A DNA stretch of 64,000 nt, taken from Thermosinus carboxydivorans Nor1 (GTDB lineage Bacteria; Bacillota; Negativicutes; Sporomusales; Thermosinaceae). Position 1 is the stretch's first letter. Each line of letters opens with the position of its first letter. The notes beneath the pieces were generated by a model that was given only the letters and a program-made list of their open reading frames with translations, did no database searches and was not told the DNA's origin. The stretch lies in NCBI RefSeq assembly GCF_000169155.1, contig NZ_AAWL01000001.1:140001-204000 (forward strand), in the 5' to 3' direction. Both the position numbers and the translations under genes were made by a program. Positions 17,850 to 26,000 of this stretch are shown piece after piece.

Positions 17850-18695
17850 ATGAGCCATAATTTACACGGTAAGGTGGCCGTTGTTACCGGTGGCGGCGGC
17901 GTGCTGGGCAGTGCGTTTGCCAAAGAGCTGGCCCGCGTGGGTGCCAAAGTTGCCATTCTGAATAGAAGCGAAGACAAGGCGAAGAAGGTGGCTGACGACA
18001 TTGCCGGTAGCGGCGGCATCGCCCTTGCCATTGCCTGTGACGTATTGGACAAAGCGGCGGTAGAACGGGCGGCCGAAACGGTTAAAAATACGCTTGGCCC
18101 TTGCGATATTCTCATCAACGCCGCCGGGGGCAACCATCCGGCAGCCATAACGGCGCAAGAAGTTTTCAGCCAGGCTGAACTAGGGCAAAACGTTGTCGGC
18201 ACACCTACGTTTTTTGACATGCAGGTAGAAGGTTTTGAAGCGGTTTTTCGGCTCAACTTCATGGGGACCTTTATTCCTAGTCAGGTTTTCTTGAGCCAGA
18301 TGGCCGGCCGGCCCGGGGCGACCGTGATAAATATTTCCTCCATGAGCGCGTTTGCGCCCTTGACCAAGGTGCCGGCCTACAGCGCCGCCAAGGCGGCGGT
18401 CAGCAACTTTACCCAGTGGCTGGCGGTGCATTTTGCCGAGGCCGGCGTAAGAGTCAATGCTTTGGCGCCTGGCTTTTTCCTTACCGAACAAAACCGGATG
18501 CTGCTGACCAATCCGGATGGTTCCTATACCGCGCGGGCGGAGAAGATTATCGCCCATACGCCGATGCGCCGGTTTGGCCAGCCGGAGGACTTATTGGGCA
18601 CGCTGCTGTGGCTGGCCGATGAAAAAGCGTCCGGCTTTGTTACCGGTATTGTCGTGCCGGTGGACGGTGGGTTTATGGCCTACGCCGGAGTGTAA
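17850..18695 (+). CDS. SDR-family oxidoreductase, probable fructuronate reductase (UxuB-like)
   Basis: This 281-aa short-chain dehydrogenase has the cofactor motif TGGGGVLGSAFA (about residues 16-27), NAAGG, the catalytic Ser in ISSMSA, and YSAAK (Tyr-x3-Lys). The C-terminal part VNALAPGFFLTEQNRMLL resembles the SDR-type D-mannonate oxidoreductases of Firmicutes, which reduce D-fructuronate to D-mannonate. Start at ATG 17850 behind ACGGAGG is preferred to ATG 17820, which has no RBS. It follows uxaE across a terminator. A uxuA mannonate dehydratase is not visible in the window. Confidence 0.78.
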   Translation: MSHNLHGKVAVVTGGGGVLGSAFAKELARVGAKVAILNRSEDKAKKVADDIAGSGGIALAIACDVLDKAAVERAAETVKNTLGPCDILINAAGGNHPAAITAQEVFSQAELGQNVVGTPTFFDMQVEGFEAVFRLNFMGTFIPSQVFLSQMAGRPGATVINISSMSAFAPLTKVPAYSAAKAAVSNFTQWLAVHFAEAGVRVNALAPGFFLTEQNRMLLTNPDGSYTARAEKIIAHTPMRRFGQPEDLLGTLLWLADEKASGFVTGIVVPVDGGFMAYAGV

Positions 18696-18701
18696 AAGCG
18701 G

Positions 18702-18748
18702 GGAAGGTTCTTGCCGCGAATGCAAGGTGAGAACCTTCCTTAATTTTT
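18702..18748 (+). terminator. Terminator after the SDR gene
   Basis: GGAAGGTTCT and AGAACCTTCC form a perfect 10-bp stem followed by TTAATTTTTTC. Confidence 0.8.
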
Positions 18749-18770
18749 TCGTGAAGGGGCCAGGCTTGAC

Positions 18771-18831
18771 TTATTGGAAAATTGACTTATTTGACACAGA
18801 AGAACGGATGAAAACAATATTTTTCCAATAA
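18771..18831. promoter_or_regulatory. Inverted repeat upstream of tctC, possible operator
   Basis: TTATTGGAAAA (18771-18781) and TTTTCCAATAA (18821-18831) are perfect 11-bp inverted copies 39 nt apart, and TTGAC boxes lie between them. Spacing suggests either two half-sites or a repression loop. No binding protein can be named. Confidence 0.35.
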
Positions 18832-18936
18832 CCGTTCCGTGACACACAGGTTATTTATCCCGGAGCTAAAGCATAGGCAGGGTAAAAATAGTCTCGCAGA
18901 GAAGGAAAATATTAACTATGAGCGAATATTAATAAA

Positions 18937-18950
18937 AGAAAACGATTTCT
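18937..18950. promoter_or_regulatory. Possible cre / LacI-type operator
   Basis: AGAAAACGATTTCT is a symmetric 14-mer with a central CG, close to catabolite-responsive or LacI-family sites. It lies immediately upstream of the structured leader of tctC. Assignment rests on the pattern alone. Confidence 0.35.
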
Positions 18951-18956
18951 GAAAAT

Positions 18957-19041
18957 GCCTTACCGAACGCATTCTGACCCAAGGCGCTGCGTCGGAGCGT
19001 ACTTGGTGGCTGACTTTGTGCGGATTGCCGGGTGGTAAGGC
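18957..19041 (+). ncRNA. Structured leader RNA of the tct operon, riboswitch candidate
   Basis: An 85-nt segment is closed by GCCTTACC (18957-18964) pairing with GGTAAGGC (19034-19041). Inside it a 10-bp helix forms from CCAAGGCGCT (18979-18988) and AGCGT-A-CTTGG (18996-19006) with a 7-nt loop GCGTCGG, and CGCA/TGCG (18968/19019) can form a third helix. It ends about 30 nt before the tctC start. I do not recognise a known riboswitch class. The rest of 18749-19069 holds only the two operator-like repeats. Confidence 0.4.
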
Positions 19042-19069
19042 AATCTTTTCAGGAGAAGGAGAGGAGAAG

Positions 19070-20053
19070 ATGAAGGCCAAATCCATCATCGCGCTGCTTG
19101 TGGCCGCTGTTATGGCGGTAACCCTTGCCGGCTGTGGCGGCGCGCAGAAAACGGACGCACCCAAATTCCCCACCAAACAAATAGAAATTATTGTTCCGTA
19201 TGCGGCCGGCGGCGGCACCGACCAGGTCGCGCGCGCTTTGGCCAACAGCGCCAAGGATATCCCTGGCCAGCCAGTGGTCGTCGTCAATAAAGTCGGCGGC
19301 GGCGGCGCCGTAGGCATGAGCGAAGGCGAAAAGGCTAAACCCGACGGCTACACCGTCACCATGATTACCGTTGAGCTCGTTACCTTGCCGCACCTTGGTC
19401 TGGCGCCCATCAACTATCAGAACTTTGAACCCATTCTCCGCGTTAACATGGACCCCGCGGCCGTTACGGTGCGGGCCGACGCTCCCTGGAAGACACTCAA
19501 GGAATTCCTCGACTATGCCAAAGCCAACCCCGGCAAAGTACGGGTCGGCAACTCCGGTCCCGGCGCTATTTGGCATTTAGCGGCTGCGTCGCTCGAGCAA
19601 AAGACCGGCGTTCAGTTCACCCATGTTCCCTTTAACGGTGCTGCTCCGGCCGTTACCGCCCTGCTTGGCGGCAATGTCGAGGCCGTAACCGTCAGTCCGG
19701 CCGAAGTATCCGCCCAAGTGGCCGCCGGTCAAGTGCGCGTCCTGGGCGTCATGAGCGACAAGCGGGCCAAAGCGGTTCCTGACGTTCCCACCTTGAAAGA
19801 GCAGGGCATCGATCTTGTCATCGGCACTTGGCGCGGCCTGGCCGTGCCGAAAGGCACTCCCGCTCCGGTCGTGAAGACGCTGCATGACGCTTTCAAGAAG
19901 GCCATGGACAGCAAGGCCTTTACCGACTACATGGATAAGGCCGGCCTCGGCATCGGCTATCTGTCCAGTGAGGACTACAAAGCCAGCCTGAAAGTGGAAA
20001 ACGACAACTTCAAGGCTCTCATCGAAAAACTGGGCCTAAACAAAAAGCAATAA
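19070..20053 (+). CDS. tctC: Tripartite tricarboxylate transporter substrate-binding protein (TctC)
   Basis: This 327-aa extracytoplasmic binding lipoprotein has lipobox TLAGCGGAQ. The Bug/TctC body begins FPTKQIEIIVPYAAGGGTDQ, the usual first ligand loop, and continues with a second ligand-site segment around VRVGNSGPGAIWHLAAASLE. Start ATG 19070 follows a strong AGGAGAAGGAGAGGAG. It feeds the TctAB permease encoded downstream. Placement inside the hexuronate block suggests a uronate or other sugar-acid ligand rather than citrate; that is inference. Confidence 0.9.
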   Translation: MKAKSIIALLVAAVMAVTLAGCGGAQKTDAPKFPTKQIEIIVPYAAGGGTDQVARALANSAKDIPGQPVVVVNKVGGGGAVGMSEGEKAKPDGYTVTMITVELVTLPHLGLAPINYQNFEPILRVNMDPAAVTVRADAPWKTLKEFLDYAKANPGKVRVGNSGPGAIWHLAAASLEQKTGVQFTHVPFNGAAPAVTALLGGNVEAVTVSPAEVSAQVAAGQVRVLGVMSDKRAKAVPDVPTLKEQGIDLVIGTWRGLAVPKGTPAPVVKTLHDAFKKAMDSKAFTDYMDKAGLGIGYLSSEDYKASLKVENDNFKALIEKLGLNKKQ

Positions 20054-20061
20054 TGTGCATG

Positions 20062-20089
20062 CTGGGCCAAGCGGCGGCGCTTGGCCCAG
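20062..20089 (+). other. Intra-operon hairpin between tctC and tctB
   Basis: CTGGGCCAAGCG and CGCTTGGCCCAG form a perfect 12-bp stem with a 4-nt loop, followed only by a weak ACCTTATTTTA tail. Such hairpins commonly reduce read-through and stabilise the abundant binding-protein mRNA relative to the membrane subunits. Confidence 0.65.
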
Positions 20090-20131
20090 ACCTTATTTTA
20101 CGAAATTATTTCCATATTTTGGAGTGAGATA

Positions 20132-20578
20132 ATGCGAACAGGAACTTATGTTGCGGCGCTATTCTTGATCCTCCTGTCAGCGCTTGTTTGGCACTGGTCA
20201 GCGGCTTTTCCGGCCAATATTATTCCCAATGTACCGTCGCCCGCCTTTTTCCCCCGTGCCGTCGCTCTGGTACTTGCCGTGCTGGCAATTTTAATTATTG
20301 TTGCCGCGCGGCGGGACAGCGACGAGCCGCTATTTAACCTGGCCGAGCCGGGGTTTAAGCGGGTACTGGCGGCGCTTGTCATTACGACCGCCTATTGCCT
20401 GCTCCTAAATATAGCGGGTTTTCTGCTACTGACGCCCATTTGCCTGGTGGCGCTCATGCTGCTGATGGAACCGGGAAAAATCGTGACGAAAATTTTGGCG
20501 GCTGCGGCAGCAACTGCTATTATTTATCTTTCCTTCCAGGTGCTCCTGGATGTGCCGCTGCCTGAGCTTGCCTGGTAG
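20132..20578 (+). CDS. tctB: Tripartite tricarboxylate transporter small membrane subunit (TctB)
   Basis: This 148-aa protein has four hydrophobic segments (about residues 5-25, 42-60, 76-105 and 113-140) with a basic-acidic loop after helix 2, the TctB layout. ATG 20132 is preceded by TTTTGGAGTGAG; the in-frame reading from 20081 overlaps the intergenic hairpin and is rejected. Sequence identity within TctB is always low, so the call relies on size, topology and position between tctC and tctA. Confidence 0.85.
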   Translation: MRTGTYVAALFLILLSALVWHWSAAFPANIIPNVPSPAFFPRAVALVLAVLAILIIVAARRDSDEPLFNLAEPGFKRVLAALVITTAYCLLLNIAGFLLLTPICLVALMLLMEPGKIVTKILAAAAATAIIYLSFQVLLDVPLPELAW

Positions 20579-20587
20579 GAGGACTGT

Positions 20588-22078
20588 ATGGGAGACTTAA
20601 TTCTAGGGTTTACCACTGTTCTGCAGCCGTCCATGCTTCTTATCATCGCCGCCGGGGTGCTGGGCGGGATCATCATCGGCGCGCTGCCCGGCCTGACGGC
20701 TACCATGGGCGTAGCGCTGCTGGTTCCGCTCACTTTTGGTATGAACGCCGTGGCCGGACTAGTGTTGCTTGTCGGCATTTACTGCGGCGCCATTTACGGC
20801 GGCTCCATTTCCGCCATTCTCCTCCGTACGCCGGGGACACCGGCGGCGGCCGCTACCGTCATCGAAGGCTACATGCTGGCCCAAAAAGGTCAAGCCGGCA
20901 AGGCGCTCGGCATGTCGACCATCGCTTCCTTCTGCGGCGGTATGTTTAGTGCCCTGGCCCTTACGTTCATCGCCCCTCAGCTTGCCAAGGTAGCCTTGTC
21001 TTTTGGCCCGCCCGAATACTTTGCGCTAGCGCTTTTTGGTCTCAGTATTATCTCCAGTATTTCGGGCGACCAGGTGCTCAAGGGTTTGGCGGCCGGTTTC
21101 TTCGGCCTGCTGCTGGCCACCATCGGCATGGACCCCATTACCGGCTACCCGCGCTTTACCTTTGATAATGCTAATCTCCTGAGCGGCATTTCCTTTATTC
21201 CGGTGCTTATCGGCCTTTTCGCGGTGGCCGAGGCGCTGGCTACCACCGAGGCAATGATCAAGAATCTTAACATCGACGTAAAAATTGCCGGCAATTTGCC
21301 CACCCTGGCCGAACTGAAGCAGTGCGCCAAAACCATTCTCAAAGGCTCGGCCATCGGCACCTTCATCGGCATTATCCCCGGGGCCGGCGCCGACATCGCC
21401 GCCTTCGTTTCCTACGGCGAGTGCAAGCGTAGCTCGAGAGACAGCGACAAGTTCGGCACCGGGGTACTGGAAGGAGTGGCGGCGCCGGAATCGGCGAACA
21501 ACGGCGTGACCGGTGGCGCGCTGGTGCCGCTCTTGACTTTAGGCGTGCCGGGTGACGCCGTGGCGGCCGTGATGCTCGGGGCGCTCATGCTGCAGGGGCT
21601 TAAGCCCGGTCCGATGCTGTTTAAAGATAACGCCGATGTGGTCTATTCGCTCTTTGCGGGACTTATGCTGGCCAATGTTTTTATGCTGCTGTTCGGCCTG
21701 TTCGGCATTAAATACATCGCCAAAGTGGTAACTGTGCCCAAGCCCATTCTGACACCAATTATCTTCATTCTCTGCGTTGTCGGTTCCTATGCCATCAATA
21801 ACAGCCTGTTTGACGTGCTGGTCATGATGGTTTTTGGCGTTATCGGCTACCTCATGCAGAAACTTAAGTTTCCTATCTCGCCCATCGTCCTGGCCCTTAT
21901 CCTCGGGCCCATGGCCGAAGGCGAATTTCGCCGGAGCCTGGTTATGTCCCAGGGCGATCCGAGCATTTTCTTCACCCGCCCCATCTGCCTGGTCTTTTTC
22001 GCTTTAGCTGCCATCTCGATCGTCGGTTCCTATGTGGCCCAGCGCCGCAAGGAAAAGACGGCGGCTATAGCGCAGTAG
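20588..22078 (+). CDS. tctA: Tripartite tricarboxylate transporter large membrane subunit (TctA)
   Basis: This 496-aa permease has about 12 hydrophobic segments. TctA hallmarks are GALPGLTATMGVALLVPLTF, YCGAIYGGSISAILLRTPGT and IGIIPGAGADIAAFVSYGEC, with GVAAPESANNGVTGGALVP in the middle of the protein. RBS TAGGAGG lies 9 nt after the tctB stop. It forms the secondary carrier together with TctB and the TctC lipoprotein. Confidence 0.95.
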   Translation: MGDLILGFTTVLQPSMLLIIAAGVLGGIIIGALPGLTATMGVALLVPLTFGMNAVAGLVLLVGIYCGAIYGGSISAILLRTPGTPAAAATVIEGYMLAQKGQAGKALGMSTIASFCGGMFSALALTFIAPQLAKVALSFGPPEYFALALFGLSIISSISGDQVLKGLAAGFFGLLLATIGMDPITGYPRFTFDNANLLSGISFIPVLIGLFAVAEALATTEAMIKNLNIDVKIAGNLPTLAELKQCAKTILKGSAIGTFIGIIPGAGADIAAFVSYGECKRSSRDSDKFGTGVLEGVAAPESANNGVTGGALVPLLTLGVPGDAVAAVMLGALMLQGLKPGPMLFKDNADVVYSLFAGLMLANVFMLLFGLFGIKYIAKVVTVPKPILTPIIFILCVVGSYAINNSLFDVLVMMVFGVIGYLMQKLKFPISPIVLALILGPMAEGEFRRSLVMSQGDPSIFFTRPICLVFFALAAISIVGSYVAQRRKEKTAAIAQ

Positions 22079-22095
22079 GGAGTTGATGTGATGTT

Positions 22096-23091
22096 ATGTA
22101 CATTGCAACGATCGACACGGGGACGACTAATACCAGAGTAAAGGTGTGGCATGAAGGCGTTGTTTGCGGACAGGCGGCCGCAGCCGTAGGAGTGCGTGAC
22201 ACCGTCCGCACCGGCAGCCGCGCCCGATTGCAGCAGGGCGTGCACGCCTGCCTGGAAACGGCGTTAGCGGAGGCCGGTATTTCCTGGAAAAAGGTGGGGC
22301 TGGTGTTGGCGTCAGGCATGATAACCTCCAATGTAGGCCTGTGCGAAGTGCCCCATGTGCCAGCGCCGGCCGGAGTGTTTGAGGTGGCACGCGGGATGGT
22401 GGCGGCCGTAATTCCGGAAGTGCTGGACGGCCCTATCTGGTTCGTACCGGGCGTAAAAAATGCTGTGGCCGAAGTGAGTTTGGAAACCTGCGAAGGTATG
22501 GACATGATGCGCGGCGAGGAAGTGGAGACCTTCGGCATCATGACCCAAATGGGCCTAAACGGGCCGGCGCTTGTCGCTCTGCCGGGCTCACATTCCAAGT
22601 ATATCTGCATTGATGAAACCGGCCGCATTACCGGCTGTCTAACGACCCTGGCCGGCGAGCTGCTGGACGTTATTACCCATCATACCTTGCTGGCGGACGC
22701 GCTGGGCGGCGCGTTCGCCGACGCAATAAACCCGGACATGCTGCGCCAGGGGGCGGCGTACGCCCGTGACGTGGGGCTGAGCCGGCTGTGTTTTACGACC
22801 CGCATCCTCCATCTGTTTACTGGCTGCAGCCGCAATGACAAAGCCAACTTCCTGTTGGGCGCGGTGTTGGCTGCCGACCTTATGGCCCTGCGGGGCAGTC
22901 AGGCCCTCAAGTTTAACCCAGAAATACCGGTGTGGGTGGCGGGGAAATCAGAGCTCCGCCAAGCGCTGATTTTGCTCTTTGACGATGATCCGCACTTTCG
23001 GGGCCGGGTGCGCGAGGTGGACGACGCCGTGCTGCAAAACGCCGCCGGCGCCGGGGCTATCGCCGTCGCCCGCGCCCGGGGATTAGTGTAA
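22096..23091 (+). CDS. dgoK: 2-dehydro-3-deoxygalactonokinase (DgoK family)
   Basis: This 331-aa member of the DgoK sugar-acid kinase family phosphorylates 2-keto-3-deoxy sugar acids at C6. The N-terminal phosphate-binding motif IDTGTTNTRVKVW and the family segment LASGMITSNVGLCEVPHV are clear, as is LPGSHSKYICIDETGRI. In this context the product of UxaA, 2-keto-3-deoxygluconate, is a plausible substrate, although DgoK is named for the galactonate isomer. An aldolase for the 6-phosphate is not visible nearby; the HpcH protein at 26001 acts on unphosphorylated substrates in its family. A terminator follows. Confidence 0.85.
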   Translation: MYIATIDTGTTNTRVKVWHEGVVCGQAAAAVGVRDTVRTGSRARLQQGVHACLETALAEAGISWKKVGLVLASGMITSNVGLCEVPHVPAPAGVFEVARGMVAAVIPEVLDGPIWFVPGVKNAVAEVSLETCEGMDMMRGEEVETFGIMTQMGLNGPALVALPGSHSKYICIDETGRITGCLTTLAGELLDVITHHTLLADALGGAFADAINPDMLRQGAAYARDVGLSRLCFTTRILHLFTGCSRNDKANFLLGAVLAADLMALRGSQALKFNPEIPVWVAGKSELRQALILLFDDDPHFRGRVREVDDAVLQNAAGAGAIAVARARGLV

Positions 23092-23114
23092 GGGAAAGTA
23101 TAGAGGTTTACCAT

Positions 23115-23150
23115 AAAAAGCGCTGGTGCCAGGTAGCTCCAGCGCTTTTT
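23115..23150 (+). terminator. Terminator after dgoK
   Basis: AAAAAGCGCTGG and CCAGCGCTTTTT form a 12-bp stem with T tail, closing the hexuronate/tct transcript. Confidence 0.85.
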
Positions 23151-23221
23151 GTGTGCGCCCGGCATGGGCGCTGGGCTGTTATCCCGCCAGTGGATGCGGA
23201 CGATTGCAGCAAAATAAAAGA

Positions 23222-23250
23222 TTGCATCCAGTCAACAAATAACTGATAAT
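23222..23250 (+). promoter_or_regulatory. Putative promoter of the IclR gene
   Basis: TTGCAT (23222-23227), 17 nt, then GATAAT (23245-23250) within CTGATAAT. The predicted 5' untranslated region is about 140 nt. Confidence 0.45.
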
Positions 23251-23396
23251 CTAAGTAAAAGCGGCAGATTTATCATGTTTAGGCCGGTTGACGAAGGCGA
23301 ACAACGAACGGGGCGAAGAAGTGCCTCCTTTATATGCTTAAATGGTGCCTAAACTTGTTCTGCCGGTTAAAAACACGAAAACGGGAGGCGAAAAGA

Positions 23397-24167
23397 ATGG
23401 CAGGCAATTCTAAACCAGCAATTGTAAAATCGGCGTCGCGCACGCTTGATATTATCGAATTTATCGTGAATAGTTCCAAGCCGCCAACGTTTACGACCAT
23501 CCAGGAATTCCTGGACATACCGAAAAGTTCCCTATCTTATCTGCTGCAGGAATTGACCAATCGCGACTATATCCACTTCGATCCGGATACGCGGGTTTAT
23601 TACCCAGGCGCGAAATTAATCAAGATTAGCGCCTCGTGCATCAATAACACCAATTTGTCCCGGGAAATCTGGCTGGGGATTAAGCGCTTGAGCGATGAAC
23701 TGGGGGAAACTACCCAGGCCGGCCTGTTAGAGGGGCGGTTTGTCGTCTACATTGCCAAATGCCAGGGTAGAAAGGACATTAGCGTAACCACGGTAGGTTT
23801 CAAAATTCCCGCCCATGCCACGGCCCTCGGGAAAATGATGTTATCTTCATTAAGCGAAGACGAATTAAAAGCACGTTTTAATAATGTTGAACTTGAGCGC
23901 TATACGGAAAATACCATTGTTTCTTACGAAAAACTGTTATCTGAATTAAAACAAATTGCCAAGCAGGGGTACGCGATTGACAACCAGGAAATTATTCCGG
24001 GCGGTATCTGCGTGGCCGCTCCCATCCTTGACAAGTCCAATAAAGTTGTGGCCGCGATGAGTGTGACGGTACCCGCCATTCGCGTTACCGACGAATTTTT
24101 GCAGGAGCTGATTGATAAGGTGCGGGCGGCGGCCCTCAATGTGTCGCTGCGGCTGGGGAAAATATAG
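23397..24167 (+). CDS. IclR-family transcriptional regulator
   Basis: This 256-aa regulator has an N-terminal winged HTH (about residues 8-75, PTFTTIQEFLDIPKSSLSYL) and a C-terminal IclR effector domain. The latter includes IPAHATALGKMMLSSLSEDE and the Cys-containing GGICVAAPILD segment. Start ATG 23397 follows ACGGGAGGCG; an upstream in-frame ATG at 23334 lacks an RBS. It is divergent from nothing and sits directly before the second sugar-acid operon, whose upstream region carries three operator-like palindromes. Confidence 0.92.
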   Translation: MAGNSKPAIVKSASRTLDIIEFIVNSSKPPTFTTIQEFLDIPKSSLSYLLQELTNRDYIHFDPDTRVYYPGAKLIKISASCINNTNLSREIWLGIKRLSDELGETTQAGLLEGRFVVYIAKCQGRKDISVTTVGFKIPAHATALGKMMLSSLSEDELKARFNNVELERYTENTIVSYEKLLSELKQIAKQGYAIDNQEIIPGGICVAAPILDKSNKVVAAMSVTVPAIRVTDEFLQELIDKVRAAALNVSLRLGKI

Positions 24168-24271
24168 TGGTTTGAAAAAAAGAAAAAAATTAAAAATTAT
24201 TAAAAATTAAGCAGGAAAAAAACGATTGATGTAGAAACACGTAATTGGAAATGAATGGAGTTTTTCTTTTA

Positions 24272-24404
24272 TTCATATATATGAATTAAGTTCTTATATA
24301 TGAATGAAATAGGCTGCCTTTTCCTGCAGGCTGGTCAGGACGGCAGCGGCACTTGCGAGCACATTTAATTGCTCTAATTTATGAACTTAGTTCATATATA
24401 TGTA
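24272..24404. promoter_or_regulatory. Three operator-like TTCATATATATGAA sites
   Basis: TTCATATATATGAA (24272-24285) is a perfect palindrome. TTCTTATATATGAA (24291-24304) and TTCATATATATGTA (24391-24404) each differ at one or two positions. ATGAACTTAGTTCAT (24381-24395) overlaps the third site and is itself symmetric. All lie in the 316-bp A+T-rich gap between the IclR gene and the next operon, so they are good candidates for IclR binding sites. The rest of the gap has no gene. Confidence 0.55.
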
Positions 24405-24483
24405 ATAATGGCGGCCGCCGTGCTCAACGACCGCCAAGGGCAAACTCGGCTCCCGAAAAAAAAAGAGCAAAGGAGGTATCGCC

Positions 24484-24780
24484 ATGGGAAAAATGCGGGC
24501 CATCGTCATGAAGGCCAAAGATAATGTCGCTACGGCCGTCGAGGAAATTGCTCCGGGTACGAAAGTAGACTTGGTGATTGATGGGCAGAAAATAGTGGTG
24601 CTGGTAACGGAAAAGATACCCTTCGGTCACAAGTTTGCCATCAGGGATATTACCCGAGATGAAAAAGTAATCAAGTATGGCGAACCAATCGGTGTTGCCA
24701 CTCAGGCAATAAAGATGGGGCAGCATACCCACGTCCACAATATGGCTGGCTGTCGCGGCCGCGGCGATTTAACGGGCTGA
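24484..24780 (+). CDS. UxaA-family dehydratase, small subunit (SAF domain)
   Basis: This 98-aa protein corresponds to the N-terminal SAF domain of altronate/galactarate dehydratases, here encoded separately. Motifs include GQKIVVLVTEKIPFGHKFAI and KYGEPIGVATQAIKMGQHTHVHN, matching residues 30-95 of fused UxaA. RBS AAAGGAGGT is 7 nt before the ATG. It is paired with the catalytic subunit 44 bp downstream. Split forms of this family include sulfolactate sulfo-lyase and sugar-acid dehydratases; the neighbours favour a sugar acid. Confidence 0.85.
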   Translation: MGKMRAIVMKAKDNVATAVEEIAPGTKVDLVIDGQKIVVLVTEKIPFGHKFAIRDITRDEKVIKYGEPIGVATQAIKMGQHTHVHNMAGCRGRGDLTG

Positions 24781-24824
24781 CCTTTCGCCAATGCCGAAAC
24801 GTAATCTAATAATGGGGTGATCAA

Positions 24825-25988
24825 ATGAATTTTATGGGTTTTCTTCGTCCCGACGGCGCGGTAGGTATTCGCAATCATGTTCTGATTATGCCTACCGTGG
24901 TATGTGCCAACCAAGTAGCAAGGGCTATTTCCCTAAGTGTCAAAGGAACGACTTGGTTTGAGCACCAGCACGGCTGTTCCCAGCTCGCACCGGACGCGGC
25001 GCAGACGGCACGGGCCCTGATCGGGCACGGGGTTCATCCCAATGTTTACGGCGTCGTGGTCGTCGGTCTGGGCTGCGAGGTTGTGCGGGCCCAGGATGTG
25101 GCGGCGGAAATAAAAAAACAATGTCCCTATAAGCCTGTGCACCTGGTAATCATTCAGGAAGAGGGTGGATCATTTAAGGCCATCCAGGCCGGGGCGGCAG
25201 CCGCGCATAACATGGTTTTGGCTGCATCTAGTCTTAAGCGCCAGCCAATTCCTGTCCGGGAACTCATTCTCGGCACGGAATGCGGCGGTTCGGATGCTTG
25301 CTCAGGCCTGTCAGCCAATCCGGCCTTGGGTGTTGCCAGCGATATGCTGGTGGATGCCGGCGGCACGTCGATTTTGGCGGAAACGCCGGAACTCATCGGG
25401 GCGGAGCACATCATTGCCGCGCGGGCGGTCAACGAAGATGTCGCCCGCCGTTGTTACGAGACGATCAGGGCTTACGAAGACTCAGCCAAGGCCATGGGCG
25501 TTGACATGCGGGGCGGCAACCCGACGCCCGGCAATATCGAGGGCGGCCTTTCCTCCATTGAAGAAAAGTCGTTGGGGTGTGTCTATAAGGCAGGCACGCG
25601 GCCGCTGCAAGACGTAATCGGTTGGGCCGAAAAAATTACGAAAAAAGGGCTTATCTTTATGAATACGCCGGGCAATGACATCGAGCAGCTGACGGGAATG
25701 GTCGCCGGTGGCTGCCACCTCTGCGTATTTACGACCGGCCGCGGCACGCCGACCGGCTCACCGATCGCTCCGACCATAAAGGTCGCCACCAACACCCCGA
25801 TGTACGAACGGATGAAAGACAATATGGATATTAATGCCGGGACGGTTATAACCGGCGAAGAAACGGTGGAACAAGTCGGCCGGCGCATATTCGCCGAAAT
25901 GCTTGAGGTCGCGTCTGGGAAGCTGACCAAGGCGGAAATTCTGGGTCACAATGATTTCGGCATTTGGCGCATCGGCCCGACAATGTGA
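24825..25988 (+). CDS. UxaA-family dehydratase, large catalytic subunit
   Basis: This 387-aa protein equals the catalytic half of UxaA: GFLRPDGAVGIRNHVLIMPT, HQHGCSQLAPD, VGLGCEVV, GTECGGSDACSGLSANPALG and GRGTPTGSPIAPTIKVATN. Cys residues in the GCSQ, GLGC and TECGGSD loops are those expected for the metal site. It probably dehydrates a sugar acid or hydroxy acid together with the small subunit. It differs clearly from the fused UxaA at 14545, so is not a recent duplicate. Confidence 0.87.
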   Translation: MNFMGFLRPDGAVGIRNHVLIMPTVVCANQVARAISLSVKGTTWFEHQHGCSQLAPDAAQTARALIGHGVHPNVYGVVVVGLGCEVVRAQDVAAEIKKQCPYKPVHLVIIQEEGGSFKAIQAGAAAAHNMVLAASSLKRQPIPVRELILGTECGGSDACSGLSANPALGVASDMLVDAGGTSILAETPELIGAEHIIAARAVNEDVARRCYETIRAYEDSAKAMGVDMRGGNPTPGNIEGGLSSIEEKSLGCVYKAGTRPLQDVIGWAEKITKKGLIFMNTPGNDIEQLTGMVAGGCHLCVFTTGRGTPTGSPIAPTIKVATNTPMYERMKDNMDINAGTVITGEETVEQVGRRIFAEMLEVASGKLTKAEILGHNDFGIWRIGPTM

Positions 25989-26000
25989 AGGAGGAGCAGT

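Noticed and set aside
24176-24232. A-rich tract after the IclR gene as a transcription terminator
   Set aside because: There is no stem; AAAAATTAAAAATTATTAAAAATT is a simple A/T tract, so no terminator was called.
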